A DNA stretch of 34,936 nucleotides. Source: Algoriphagus algorifonticola (lineage in GTDB: Bacteria > Bacteroidota > Bacteroidia > Cytophagales > Cyclobacteriaceae). A program made the position numbers and the translations under genes. The first letter of the stretch is position 1; each line of letters opens with the position of its first letter. Location of the stretch: assembly GCF_007655305.1 (NCBI RefSeq), contig NZ_VLOG01000021.1, positions 16,739-51,674 of the forward strand, in the 5' to 3' direction. Positions 17,737 to 27,044 of this stretch are shown piece after piece. The notes under the pieces are model-generated. The model saw only the letters and a list, made by a program, of their open reading frames with translations. It had not been told where the DNA came from and did not search any database.

Positions 17737-19274
17737 GATTCTTTCAATTTATAATTAAATCCTTCAATGGTAATGGTGATATTTTTATCAGTAGAAGTCT
17801 CAATGAAATCATTTAAAACCTCCTGTATATCATGATCTATAAATCTGGCCCTTGTAGCATTTAAGACGACATCACTTCCATTTGGAATTTCAGCCAAATG
17901 CCTCATCAAAGGGGCTTTATTCAGAAATGAAACGTCCTTTTGCAGCTTAACCAAATACATTCCATCCAATTCAGTCACTGAAACTGACTTTTGATAATTG
18001 GTTCGAATAACGAAAAAGATTCCAAATATCATCCCAATCCCGATGCCTATTAGCAAATCGGTAAAGAGGATGGCACTGATGGTGACCATAAATGGAATAA
18101 ACTGATTCATGCCTTTTTCATACTCGTGAACAAAGACTGATGGCTTTGCCAGTTTATATCCAACAAAGAAAAGTACAGCAGCCAAACAGCTTAAGGGTAT
18201 CAAATTAAGTAATTCGGCGATACCAATGACTAATACTAGCAAAAGTATCCCATGGCAAATGGCAGAAAGCTTTGTTTTAGCCCCTGAGGTAATATTGGCA
18301 GTAGTACGTACAATCACAGCTGTCACAGGAAGACCACCTATTAATCCTGAAAGGGTATTACCTGCACCTTGTGCAACAAGCTCTCGGGAAGAAGGGGAAA
18401 GCCTTTTTTGTGGGTCCATTTTATCACCTGCCTCCAAGCTTAAAAGAGTTTCTATACTAGCGATCACAGCTACTGTTACTGCTATAAGCCAGAAATCAAG
18501 TGAGCCTATCATTCCAAAATCAGGAAAGGTGACCAAACTACTCAAATCTGAAAGTTGATCTACATCCGGTATAGATACTAAGTGCTCTTCATCTAATTTC
18601 CATGATGGCCTAATTATTCCATATAACTGATTGATTAAAATCCCTGCTATTACAGCCCACAAGGCTCCAGGTACTAAACCGAAAATTTTATGGTTTTTGA
18701 TCTTAGGCTTCTCAAAAAAGATAATTAGTCCCAAAGCAACTAGAACAATTGGAATCGCTCCGGGACTGAAATATTGTATGGCATACCAGATTTCTGAAAA
18801 TGTATTTTGCTCATCCATTTGACGAAAAGCAAGATCTCCCATTAAATCTTTGTCCCAGCCTAATGCATGTGGAATTTGCTTTAGGATCAAAATTAAGCCA
18901 ATAGCGGTTAGCATTCCTTTGATTACTGAGTGGGGAAAATAATATCCTAAAACTCCAGCCTTTAAAAATCCCAAAATCAGCTGGATTACCCCTGCCATTA
19001 CTACTGCTGCAAGAAAAAGTTCGAAGGTACCCAATGATGAAATTGCATCTAAAACGATCACGGTTAAACCTGCAGCAGGACCACTGACACTTACATGAGA
19101 TCCAGACAATGAACCTACCACAATACCTCCAATAATTCCGGCAATCAAACCAGACATAGGGGGGGCTCCACTGGCTACAGCTATACCTAAACATAAGGGT
19201 AATGCAACCAGAAAGACGACCAAACTGGCTTTTATATCAGCGGAAAGGGTGGAACCAAAATAATTGGTTTTCAT
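17733..19274 (-). CDS. SulP family anion transporter (probable bicarbonate/sulfate permease)
   Basis: 513 residues, 10-14 hydrophobic segments. SulP landmarks: LVVFLVALPLCLGIAVASGAPP at the first helix, GSHVSVSGPAAGLTV, ASIETLLSLEAGDKMD, and QGAGNTLSGLIGGLPVTAVIVRT. A shortened STAS-like domain forms the last 70 or so residues (VVLNATRARFIDHDIQEVLNDF). The substrate cannot be read directly; the coupled carbonic anhydrase points to bicarbonate, though sulfate (for metYX nearby) is an alternative. Starts about 40 bases from a candidate -7 element. Confidence 0.88.
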   Translation of the reverse strand: MKTNYFGSTLSADIKASLVVFLVALPLCLGIAVASGAPPMSGLIAGIIGGIVVGSLSGSHVSVSGPAAGLTVIVLDAISSLGTFELFLAAVVMAGVIQLILGFLKAGVLGYYFPHSVIKGMLTAIGLILILKQIPHALGWDKDLMGDLAFRQMDEQNTFSEIWYAIQYFSPGAIPIVLVALGLIIFFEKPKIKNHKIFGLVPGALWAVIAGILINQLYGIIRPSWKLDEEHLVSIPDVDQLSDLSSLVTFPDFGMIGSLDFWLIAVTVAVIASIETLLSLEAGDKMDPQKRLSPSSRELVAQGAGNTLSGLIGGLPVTAVIVRTTANITSGAKTKLSAICHGILLLVLVIGIAELLNLIPLSCLAAVLFFVGYKLAKPSVFVHEYEKGMNQFIPFMVTISAILFTDLLIGIGIGMIFGIFFVIRTNYQKSVSVTELDGMYLVKLQKDVSFLNKAPLMRHLAEIPNGSDVVLNATRARFIDHDIQEVLNDFIETSTDKNITITIEGFNYKLKES

Positions 19275-19314
19275 GGTGATGGGTTTGTCTAAAGTTTATA
19301 AATTTTCTTTATAA

Positions 19315-19322
19315 CAAAAATA
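19315..19322 (-). promoter_or_regulatory. Candidate -7 element for the SulP-carbonic anhydrase operon
   Basis: The minus strand reads TATTTTTG, an exact TAnnTTTG match, about 40 bases before the SulP start codon. No TTG at the ideal -33 spacing was seen; the nearest is 28 bases away. Confidence 0.35.
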
Positions 19323-19366
19323 AATTTTACTAAAAAAAGAAAAACCCTAACAAATATTCTGTCACA

Positions 19367-20701
19367 CTACGACAAAAGTTTCTTGTATGCTTCGTCTATT
19401 TTTTCAAAGTTAAATTGTGCTACTGCTTTTTCATTTTTCTCTTGAATCTCGGTCAGATTCAAATTCCCGATACTCCCTTCATGAACATGATTTAGTGAGT
19501 TTTGATCAGGGCTAAAATCTCCTTTTTCTATATCCAAGCCTACTTTTTTATAAGCATCTCTGAAAGGCATTCCTTTCAACACTAAATCATTGACTACCTC
19601 TACAGAAAACAAATGCTTATAGAATTCATCTTTCAAAATTCCTGATTGAACTTTAATGGACTTCAGCATGAAGGTAGTCATTTCCAGACAGGATTGAAGT
19701 GAAGCTATTGCAGGAAAAATCTCCTCTTTTAATAGCTGTAAATCCCGATGATAACCGGTGGTAGAGTTGGTCAGTAGGAGGGAAACAGTATTGGGAACGG
19801 CCTGAATTTGATTGGTTTTAGCGCGAATGAGTTCAAAAACATCCGGGTTCTTTTTATGGGGCATGATACTGGATCCTGTTGTCAAATCATCCGGAAAGGA
19901 AATAAAACCAAAATGCTGATTCATAAAAATACACACATCATCAGCCATGCGGTTTAAAGTTCCTGCCATACCTGCCATAGCAAAGGCTAAGGTTCTTTCA
20001 GTTTTTCCGCGACTGTTTTGAGCATTGATCACATTGTGATGAAGGTCCGCAAATCCCAATAGCTCTGAAGTCATAGTTCGGTCTAAGGGAAAACTCGAAC
20101 CATAACCTGCTGCAGAGCCTAAAGGGTTTTTATTGCACAGATCAAATGCTGCTTTCATCAAACTCAAGTCCTCACTGATACCTTCAGCAAATGAACTAAA
20201 CCATAAACCAAAGCTGGAAGGCATAGCCAGTTGCGTATGAGTGTAGCCAGGCATTAAATCGGATTGATGCTTTTTAGAAAGGGAAAGTAAAAGCTCAGAT
20301 AATTCAGCGCTCGCCTCGACCAAATCCCGGATAGCAGCCCTATAGTATAGTTTCAAATCCACCAAAACCTGATCGTTTCGGCTTCTCCCTGAATGTAGCT
20401 TTTTTCCTACATCACCATAGCGCTCAGTCAATAAAAATTCTACCTGAGAATGAACATCTTCAACTCCGGCTTCAATTTTGAATTTACCTTTCTCGATCTC
20501 AAAATATATTTCTTTAAGTCCCTGCTGAAGCGTGGTATTTTCTTCCTCAGTCAAAAGTCCAATTTTCTGGAGCATAGCAGCGTGTGCCATAGATCCCAAA
20601 ACATCAAAAGGAGCGAGGATACTATCAAATTCAGGATCTCTTCCAATGGTAAAGGATTCTACTTCTTTTTTGCTTCCAGTGGCTTTTTGCCAAATTTTCA
20701 T
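19367..20701 (-). CDS. argH: Argininosuccinate lyase ArgH
   Basis: 444 residues from the ATG at 20701 (MKIWQKATG); the frame extends to a TTG at 20728, but the ATG start fits the family N-terminus. Signature GSSIMPHKKNPD (catalytic Ser at about 277-278), LHSGRSRNDQ and MPGYTHTQLAMP are intact. It splits argininosuccinate into arginine and fumarate, the last step of the pathway. Last gene of the arginine operon; 95 bases separate it from argE. No convincing terminator was found downstream. Confidence 0.95.
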   Translation of the reverse strand: MKIWQKATGSKKEVESFTIGRDPEFDSILAPFDVLGSMAHAAMLQKIGLLTEEENTTLQQGLKEIYFEIEKGKFKIEAGVEDVHSQVEFLLTERYGDVGKKLHSGRSRNDQVLVDLKLYYRAAIRDLVEASAELSELLLSLSKKHQSDLMPGYTHTQLAMPSSFGLWFSSFAEGISEDLSLMKAAFDLCNKNPLGSAAGYGSSFPLDRTMTSELLGFADLHHNVINAQNSRGKTERTLAFAMAGMAGTLNRMADDVCIFMNQHFGFISFPDDLTTGSSIMPHKKNPDVFELIRAKTNQIQAVPNTVSLLLTNSTTGYHRDLQLLKEEIFPAIASLQSCLEMTTFMLKSIKVQSGILKDEFYKHLFSVEVVNDLVLKGMPFRDAYKKVGLDIEKGDFSPDQNSLNHVHEGSIGNLNLTEIQEKNEKAVAQFNFEKIDEAYKKLLS

Positions 20702-20796
20702 GTGCTTATGGTTTGATGTATTTGTCAATCAATTTTAAATAAATTTCCAATTATGCCCATACGATTAAGGATTGGAAAGATGTTTCAATGATTAGT

Positions 20797-21885
20797 TCAG
20801 TTTGACAAATTGGATGTTTTTAATTCTGCGTATTTTTCTAAAATCAGGATATAATCCAAGATTCCCTTTTCAATCTCTTGTATGTAAATAAATTCATCAG
20901 CGGTGTGAGATCTAGCAGAATCCCCAGGTCCAATTTTGATGGAAGGATAGGGGATTAAGGCCTGATCTGAAAGCGTTGGGCTGCCGTAGGTGTCCATACC
21001 TAGTTTGATTCCAACTGTCAGTATGGGATGTTTTTGAGGAACCTTAGAGCTTTGAAGTCGGAGAGATCTAGGCTTGAGTTCTGCATTGAGATTCTCCTTT
21101 AATTCTTCCAATGCCTCTTCTAAAGTATAAGCATCAGTAACTCTCACATCGAGTGTATATTCGCAAGTATCGGGGACAACATTATGCTGTGTACCGGAAT
21201 GAATGATAGTTGCTGAGACTTTAGACTTACCAAGAAATTTGGAAGTTCTTTTGAACCTGAAGTCCCTGATTTTCTGCAAATCATTGACCGCTAAATAAAT
21301 AGCATTGATACCTTCTTCTCTTGCTGCATGCCCTGCCTTACCTTTCACAGTGGCATCGATCACCATCAAACCTTTTTCAGCAATAGCCATTTTCATCAGA
21401 GTGGGTTCACCGACTATAGCCAATTCAGCTTCTGGTAAGATAGGGACTAGAGATTCTATTCCATTTTTACCTGAAATCTCTTCTTCTGCAGATGCTATCA
21501 ATAGAATATTAAATGGCATCTCTTTTCCCACAAAATGAAGAAAGCAGGCAATTATGCTTACTAAAGGCCCTCCCGCATCATTTGATCCTAAGCCAAAAAG
21601 TTTACCATCTTCAATAATGGGAGAAAATGGATCCTTGGTATATCCTGCGTTTGGTCTAACAGTATCATGGTGGGAATTAAGCCAAATAGTGGGTTTATCA
21701 GGATCAACCCCATTGGCATAAGCCATTATGTTATTATACTTTCTTTCAAATTCAATTTCCTTTTTGATAAGAAAGCGGCTAAGCAATGTAGCAGTATCTT
21801 CCTCTTGCTTGCTGTAGGAAGGTGTAGCTATTAAATCTTTTAGCAACTGAATGCAATCCTGAACGATGCTATCCTGAATTTCCAT
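20797..21885 (-). CDS. argE: M20 family deacylase ArgE (N-acetyl/N-succinyl-ornithine or -citrulline)
   Basis: 362 residues with the M20 metal-site motifs H72-x-D74 (SHHDTVRP), D103 in GSNDAGG and the catalytic/ligand E134-E136 (ASAEEEISG). In organisms with the acyl-ornithine transcarbamylase this enzyme removes the acyl group after carbamoylation, i.e. from N-acyl-citrulline, releasing citrulline. Given Val94 of ArgF', the natural acyl group here is probably succinyl (inference). Its ATG overlaps the argB stop by one base (TAATG). No argJ is present, so the route is linear. Confidence 0.88.
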   Translation of the reverse strand: MEIQDSIVQDCIQLLKDLIATPSYSKQEEDTATLLSRFLIKKEIEFERKYNNIMAYANGVDPDKPTIWLNSHHDTVRPNAGYTKDPFSPIIEDGKLFGLGSNDAGGPLVSIIACFLHFVGKEMPFNILLIASAEEEISGKNGIESLVPILPEAELAIVGEPTLMKMAIAEKGLMVIDATVKGKAGHAAREEGINAIYLAVNDLQKIRDFRFKRTSKFLGKSKVSATIIHSGTQHNVVPDTCEYTLDVRVTDAYTLEEALEELKENLNAELKPRSLRLQSSKVPQKHPILTVGIKLGMDTYGSPTLSDQALIPYPSIKIGPGDSARSHTADEFIYIQEIEKGILDYILILEKYAELKTSNLSN

Positions 21886-22685
21886 TAAAAAAGATCGTAT
21901 TTATGGCTTTCTATAATTGTTCCTGAAAGTTTGCCTTTAGTGGAAAGCAATAAATTCTCCGCCTTTCCAATCCAAACATGATGTACTCCTTTATGAAGCG
22001 CTGCAAAGGCATTGTCCAATTTAGGTATCATTCCTGAATGGATGACATTTTCCTGCTTGAGTTCAGCATAAATGTCTTCATTGATTCTGGGGATAATTGA
22101 AGATTCATTCTTCTCGTCGATCAAAACGCCGCTTTTGTTAAAGCAAAAATAAAGCTTGACCTCATGGTCTTTTGCAAGACTGGTTGCCAATGCAGAAGCA
22201 ATGCTATCAGCATTGGTATTAAGCAATTGTCCTTTCCGATCATGGGTAATAGCATTCAGCACAGGAACTAGACCTCCAATCAATAAGTGCTTTATCAAAT
22301 CTGTATCAACTTCTTCAATATCACCTACATATCCGTAATCAATTCCTTTGACAGGTCTCTTTTTGGAACGGATAATATTACCATCTGCTCCACTCATTCC
22401 AATGCCATTGACATGTCGAGCCTGAAGTTTTGCTACGATATTTTTATTGATGAGTCCAGCATAAACCATAGTGACCACATCGAGAGTATCCTTGTCTGTA
22501 ATCCTTCTTCCATCCACCATTTCAGGCATCACTCCCAGAGATTCACCAAACCTCGAAGCCATAATACCTCCACCATGAACCAGGATTTTATGACCAGGAA
22601 ACTTGGCAAATTGCCCCAAAAACTCATCGAGTTTTTCCGGAAAATCGATCACATTTCCGCCGATTTTAATTACACTGATTTTCAT
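21885..22685 (-). CDS. argB: N-acyl-glutamate kinase ArgB
   Basis: 266 residues, amino-acid-kinase fold: KIGGNVID at the start, VHGGGIMASRFGE and GMSGADGNIIRSKKR. It phosphorylates N-acetylglutamate (here perhaps N-succinylglutamate). It lacks the N-terminal extension seen in arginine-inhibited hexameric forms, so feedback inhibition at this step looks unlikely. Starts 15 bases after argF'; ends on the argE start. Confidence 0.93.
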   Translation of the reverse strand: MKISVIKIGGNVIDFPEKLDEFLGQFAKFPGHKILVHGGGIMASRFGESLGVMPEMVDGRRITDKDTLDVVTMVYAGLINKNIVAKLQARHVNGIGMSGADGNIIRSKKRPVKGIDYGYVGDIEEVDTDLIKHLLIGGLVPVLNAITHDRKGQLLNTNADSIASALATSLAKDHEVKLYFCFNKSGVLIDEKNESSIIPRINEDIYAELKQENVIHSGMIPKLDNAFAALHKGVHHVWIGKAENLLLSTKGKLSGTIIESHKYDLF

Positions 22686-22700
22686 AGGCTTGAGTATATA

Positions 22701-23657
22701 CTATCCTAATATATGGCTTATCACGGATTGAGCAGCATAAATTCTGTTTTCTGCCTGCCTCTGAACCAAAGATCTTGAGCCATCCAAAATCTCATCAGAA
22801 AGTTCCAAGTTCCGTCTTACTGGCAAACAATGCATCACCTTGGCATCAGGTGCATTTTTCAAATGCCTTTCAGTCAGCATCCATTTAGGATCCGTGGAAA
22901 GGATTTTCCCATAATCGTTGAAGGAAGACCAGTTTTTAACGTACACAAAGTCTGCATCTTCCAATGCTCTTGACTGATCATGCTCGATTTTCGCACCTTG
23001 AGTGAACATAGGGTCAAGTTCGTATCCCTCAGGATGGGTGATCGTTAAATCATGGCCCATACCCAAAGTCCATTCAGCAAAACTATTTGCAACCGCATGA
23101 GGAATAGCTTTAATATGGGGCGCCCAGGTTAATACAACCTTTGGCTTTTTTATATTTTCTAAATTTTCCTGAATAGTAATCTGATCTGCTAAACTCTGTA
23201 AAGGATGCCTAATCGCTGACTCCAGACTGATAACAGGCTTACCGGAATATTTCACAAACTGCCCAAAGGCAAAATCATTGATATCTTCTTCTCTATTGGT
23301 TAACGTCGGAAAAGCCCTGATTGCCAACATATCAAAATAGGAACCCAAGACTCCTGCTGCATCTTTGATATGCTCGACAGTACCTTTATTCATGATAGCA
23401 CCTTCCTTCATTTCCAATGCCCAACCTTCCTTATCCATATTTAGGACTATGGGTTCCATTCCGAGGTTTTGGGCTGCCAGTTGGGTAGAAACTCGAGTTC
23501 TTAAAGAAGGATTTAAAAAAATACATCCGATCCTTTTTCCAGTTCCTTTAGAAATATCTTTTCTGGGATCAGCTTTGTAGGATAAGGCTGATTCAATCAG
23601 TTTGGATCCCAGTTCTTTAGATTCAAATTTGGTGAAGTGATTTAATTCAGAATTCAT
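22701..23657 (-). CDS. argF': N-succinylornithine/N-acetylornithine carbamoyltransferase ArgF'
   Basis: 318 residues. Carbamoyl-phosphate loop LNPSLRTR (48-55) and HCLPVRR near the C-terminus mark it as a transcarbamylase. It resembles the Bacteroides fragilis N-succinylornithine enzyme (RHPLQSLADQITIQE, THPEGYELDP, VKNWSS) rather than ordinary ornithine carbamoyltransferase. At the specificity site of the segment TVEHIKDA the residue is Val94, where the Xanthomonas acetylornithine enzyme has Glu92 and the Bacteroides succinylornithine enzyme has Pro90. Published replacement of that Glu by Val gave succinylornithine activity, so the succinyl substrate is predicted. It sits 9 bases after argD and 15 before argB. 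Confidence 0.92.
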   Translation of the reverse strand: MNSELNHFTKFESKELGSKLIESALSYKADPRKDISKGTGKRIGCIFLNPSLRTRVSTQLAAQNLGMEPIVLNMDKEGWALEMKEGAIMNKGTVEHIKDAAGVLGSYFDMLAIRAFPTLTNREEDINDFAFGQFVKYSGKPVISLESAIRHPLQSLADQITIQENLENIKKPKVVLTWAPHIKAIPHAVANSFAEWTLGMGHDLTITHPEGYELDPMFTQGAKIEHDQSRALEDADFVYVKNWSSFNDYGKILSTDPKWMLTERHLKNAPDAKVMHCLPVRRNLELSDEILDGSRSLVQRQAENRIYAAQSVISHILG

Positions 23658-23666
23658 TGAAAAAGG

Positions 23667-24800
23667 TTAATTACTTAGGATTTCTTTTATTGCGACTATA
23701 AACGAATTTAACTGATTCCATTCAATGGACAAGGGTGGTAGAAGACGAATAGTCTGTTTATTTGCAGCAGAACCAGTAAAAATTTTGTATTTAGATACTA
23801 ATTCAGAACGAACAGGTCCTGCATCCCTATCTAAATCAATTCCAATCATCAAGCCTTTTCCCCTGACTTCCTGAATCTGTGGGATGGCTTTTAGCTCTTC
23901 TATCAATTTGTCACCTAGCTCCAAGGCTTTGTTTTGCAATCCCTCTTTTTCAATAACTTCCAAAACAGCTAATCCAGCAGCACAGGCTAAATGATTCCCT
24001 CCAAAAGTGGTTCCTAGCAAGCCATAACTTGATTTGAATTCAGGGGAAATAAGCAGACCCCCAATAGGAAATCCATTTCCCATTCCCTTAGCCATGGTAA
24101 TCAAATCAGGCATCAATCCCTCTACCCACTGATGAGCGAAAAAACGGCCAGTTCGACTAAACCCAGATTGTACTTCATCCAAAATCAGCTTAGCCCCATA
24201 AGCTTTGCAAAGCTTATCCAATCCCTTCAAAAAGGATGAAGAAGGTACTTGAATTCCACCAACGCCCTGAATGCCTTCGATGATTATTCCAGCGATGGAT
24301 TCTGATTTTAAAAGCTCCTCAGTAGCATCCAAATCCCCAAAAGGAAGAATATGGAAATCGGATCTTTCATTGCAGGGAGCAACAATTTTTGGATTATCTG
24401 TCAAAGCCACCGCTCCGGAGGTTCTACCATGAAATGAACCAGAATAAGCAATAAAACCTGATTTTCCAGTTGCGAAGGAGGCCATTTTGATCGCATTTTC
24501 ATTCGCTTCAGCTCCTGAGTTGCACAAGAATAATTGGTACTGGTGCAAGCAAGACAATTCTCCCAACTTAGCTGCATAGGCTTTTTGGATTGGGATCTGA
24601 ATAGAGTTTGAATAAAATGCAATTTGATTCAATTGATCCTGAATCCTCTTCACATAATGCGGATGTGTATGCCCGATAGAAATTACTGCATGACCACCAT
24701 ACAAATCCAAATATTGATTTCCTTCATCATCCCAAAGTTTTGACCCCTCTGCCTTAGCGATAGTCACTGGAATTAGGGGATATACATCAAATAAATTCAT
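23667..24800 (-). CDS. argD: Acyl-ornithine aminotransferase ArgD
   Basis: 377 residues, class III aminotransferase. PLP Lys238 is in ITMAKGMGNGFPIGG; other motifs are NSGAEANENAIKMA, LILDEVQSGFSRTG and TTFGGNHLACAAG. It converts N-acyl-glutamate semialdehyde to N-acyl-ornithine. It lies 57 bases after argC, the longest gap but one in the operon; a small hairpin (aaagctt/aagcttt, 24819-24842) in that gap might be an RNA-processing or stability element. Confidence 0.94.
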   Translation of the reverse strand: MNLFDVYPLIPVTIAKAEGSKLWDDEGNQYLDLYGGHAVISIGHTHPHYVKRIQDQLNQIAFYSNSIQIPIQKAYAAKLGELSCLHQYQLFLCNSGAEANENAIKMASFATGKSGFIAYSGSFHGRTSGAVALTDNPKIVAPCNERSDFHILPFGDLDATEELLKSESIAGIIIEGIQGVGGIQVPSSSFLKGLDKLCKAYGAKLILDEVQSGFSRTGRFFAHQWVEGLMPDLITMAKGMGNGFPIGGLLISPEFKSSYGLLGTTFGGNHLACAAGLAVLEVIEKEGLQNKALELGDKLIEELKAIPQIQEVRGKGLMIGIDLDRDAGPVRSELVSKYKIFTGSAANKQTIRLLPPLSIEWNQLNSFIVAIKEILSN

Positions 24801-24857
24801 TCTGTTTTTGATTGATTAAAAGCTTCGAGTAATCAAAGCTTTGTTGGGTCTTTACTT

Positions 24858-25826
24858 TTAGAAGGCAATAGATTTTAAATTCAGTCCGGTTTTTTCATCC
24901 AATCCAAAAGCCAGATTGAAATTTTGAACTGCCTGGCCGGATGCTCCTTTCAACAAATTATCAATGGCGGAATAGATTACCAATTGCCCTTCTTGCTTTT
25001 GAACATGAAGAATACATTTATTAGTATTTACGGCCTGCTTCAAATCAATATCTTGCTCCGAAACGAAAGTAAAAGCTGCATCCTGATAAAATTCCTGATA
25101 GGCCTTTAATGCCTCATCCTGAGTTCCCTCAAATGGAAAGTAAGCCGTAATCCAGATTCCTCTGGAAAAATTCCCCCGATAAGGCACAAACAGTATCTCC
25201 GAATCATAAAAGGAATTAATCTGACTGAAGGTCTGCTTGATTTCTTTCAAATGCTGATGATTGAAGAGCTTATAGACAGACATATTGCCTGTTCTATAAC
25301 TGAAATGAGATGTTTCTGCTAGCTTTTTGCCCGCCCCGGTACTTCCAGTAATTCCTGATACATGCAAGGTTTCTTTTACCCAACCTTTTGAAATAGCCGG
25401 AAGTAAAGCCAATTGAATGCCTGTGGCAAAACAACCAGGATTAGCAATTCTTTTTGAGGATTGAATTCGATTTTTGTTTATTTCAGGAAGTCCATAAATA
25501 AACCCATTAGACTCATCTCTAAAGTCAGTGGATAAGTCTATGATTACTGTTTGATCAGAAAAGGAATGATTTTCTAAAAAGCCCTTTGTTTCACCATGCG
25601 GAAGCCCTAGGAATACAGCTTCTATTCCTTCTGTTTGAACTTGATCTGTAAATACCAAATCACAATCTCCAATTAGATCAGGATGAACAGAAGTTACTGG
25701 CAGACCTTTTTGACTATTAGAATGCACATAGACCAATTCACACTGAGGATGATTAACCAGTAATCTCAGGAGCTCTCCACCAGTATATCCTGCTGCACCA
25801 ATTATGGCTGTTTTGATTTTAGTCAT
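24858..25826 (-). CDS. argC: N-acyl-gamma-glutamyl-phosphate reductase ArgC
   Basis: 322 residues. NAD(P)-binding GAAGYTGGELLRLL at the N-terminus, catalytic Cys132 in NPGCFATG, and LPHGET and VSGITGSTGAGKK as in the family. It reduces acyl-glutamyl phosphate to the semialdehyde. Its start overlaps the end of argG by 8 bases, implying coupled translation. Confidence 0.95.
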   Translation of the reverse strand: MTKIKTAIIGAAGYTGGELLRLLVNHPQCELVYVHSNSQKGLPVTSVHPDLIGDCDLVFTDQVQTEGIEAVFLGLPHGETKGFLENHSFSDQTVIIDLSTDFRDESNGFIYGLPEINKNRIQSSKRIANPGCFATGIQLALLPAISKGWVKETLHVSGITGSTGAGKKLAETSHFSYRTGNMSVYKLFNHQHLKEIKQTFSQINSFYDSEILFVPYRGNFSRGIWITAYFPFEGTQDEALKAYQEFYQDAAFTFVSEQDIDLKQAVNTNKCILHVQKQEGQLVIYSAIDNLLKGASGQAVQNFNLAFGLDEKTGLNLKSIAF

Positions 25827-27012
25827 TTCCGGAATTTACTTGATGAAAAATAGCTGTTTGATTTCCTAGTATTCTGGTAAAGCCTTTTACATCCTCACCA
25901 GTATAGCCTTTGTTCATTTCTCCGTAGCTACCGAACTTATTGGACATCAAGTCGTGAGCAGACTGTATCCCTAATAGCGTAAAACGGTAAGGCTGCAACA
26001 ATACTCTGACATCACCACTCACAAACTCTTGAGTACTTTGCATAAATGCTTCCAGGTTTCTCATGACAGGATCTAAATAATGCCCTTCATGCAAGTGGTT
26101 TCCATAAAACTCAGCCTGCTGATTTTTCCAGAAAAGCTGCCACTTAGTTAAGGTGTGTTTCTCCAAAAGTTGATGAGCCTTAATAATGATCAAAGGCGCT
26201 GCTGCTTCAAAGCCAACCCTTCCTTTAATCCCAATAATCGTGTCACCAACGTGAATATCACGTCCAATTCCAAATGGGGCTGCCAAGGCCTGAACCTTCT
26301 GAATAGCGTCTACGGGATTATCAAATTGCTCACCATTGACTCCCTTAAGCTCACCTTGAACGAAAGTCAATTTTATTTCTTTTGCTTCTTTTTCAGTCGC
26401 TTGTGTAGGCCAAGCTTCTTCCGGTAAATATTCGGATGAAGTCAATGTCTCTTTTCCACCTACAGAAGTTCCCCAAATACCCTTATTGATAGAATAAGCA
26501 GCTTTTTCAAAGTTCATAGAAACTCCGTGCTTCTTCAGGTATTCAATTTCTTCCTGGCGCGAAAGTTTCAGATCACGAATAGGGGTGATGATTTCAATAT
26601 CAGGAACAATCGTCTGAAAAATCATGTCAAATCTTACCTGATCATTTCCGGCACCTGTGGATCCATGTGCAACAGCTTTAGCTCCGATAGATTTGGCATA
26701 TTCAGCCAATGATTTTGCCTGCAAAATTCTCTCAGCAGAAACAGATAGGGGATAGGTCTGGTTTTTTAATACATTCCCAAATACCAGATACTTGATAACC
26801 TCTTGGTAATAAGTATCAACTACTTCCAATATTTTAAATGAAGCGATTCCCAGACTTTTTGCCCTGCTTTCAATTGCCTGAAGCTCTTCAGGAGAAAAGC
26901 CTCCGGTATTTACCAAAACCGAATGAACTTCATAGCCTAAATCCTTGGATAGATGTAAGGCACAGAATGTGGTATCAAGGCCTCCGCTATAAGCTAAAAC
27001 AACTTTTTTCAT
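25819..27012 (-). CDS. argG: Argininosuccinate synthase ArgG
   Basis: 397 residues. The ATP PP-loop AYSGGLDTT opens the protein; GSTGAGNDQVRFD is present. It condenses citrulline with aspartate. Gene order GNAT-argG-argC-argD-argF'-argB-argE-argH places the late enzyme argG early, an arrangement seen in Bacteroidota. It starts 32 bases after the GNAT gene. Confidence 0.94.
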   Translation of the reverse strand: MKKVVLAYSGGLDTTFCALHLSKDLGYEVHSVLVNTGGFSPEELQAIESRAKSLGIASFKILEVVDTYYQEVIKYLVFGNVLKNQTYPLSVSAERILQAKSLAEYAKSIGAKAVAHGSTGAGNDQVRFDMIFQTIVPDIEIITPIRDLKLSRQEEIEYLKKHGVSMNFEKAAYSINKGIWGTSVGGKETLTSSEYLPEEAWPTQATEKEAKEIKLTFVQGELKGVNGEQFDNPVDAIQKVQALAAPFGIGRDIHVGDTIIGIKGRVGFEAAAPLIIIKAHQLLEKHTLTKWQLFWKNQQAEFYGNHLHEGHYLDPVMRNLEAFMQSTQEFVSGDVRVLLQPYRFTLLGIQSAHDLMSNKFGSYGEMNKGYTGEDVKGFTRILGNQTAIFHQVNSGND

Positions 27013-27044
27013 AAGATAAGGGGTTCCAAATAGGTTTGAGATGA

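Noticed and set aside
18811..19194. 127-residue frame overlapping the SulP gene on the same strand
   Set aside because: Out-of-frame Cys/Ser/Arg-rich translation of a membrane-protein gene, a typical shadow.
22287..22709. 140-residue frame antisense to argB
   Set aside because: It is entirely antisense to argB and the argF' end, with no recognizable domain.
24819..24842. Terminator between argC and argD
   Set aside because: The hairpin has no T tract on the minus strand and would interrupt an operon whose other gaps are very short; a processing element is more likely.
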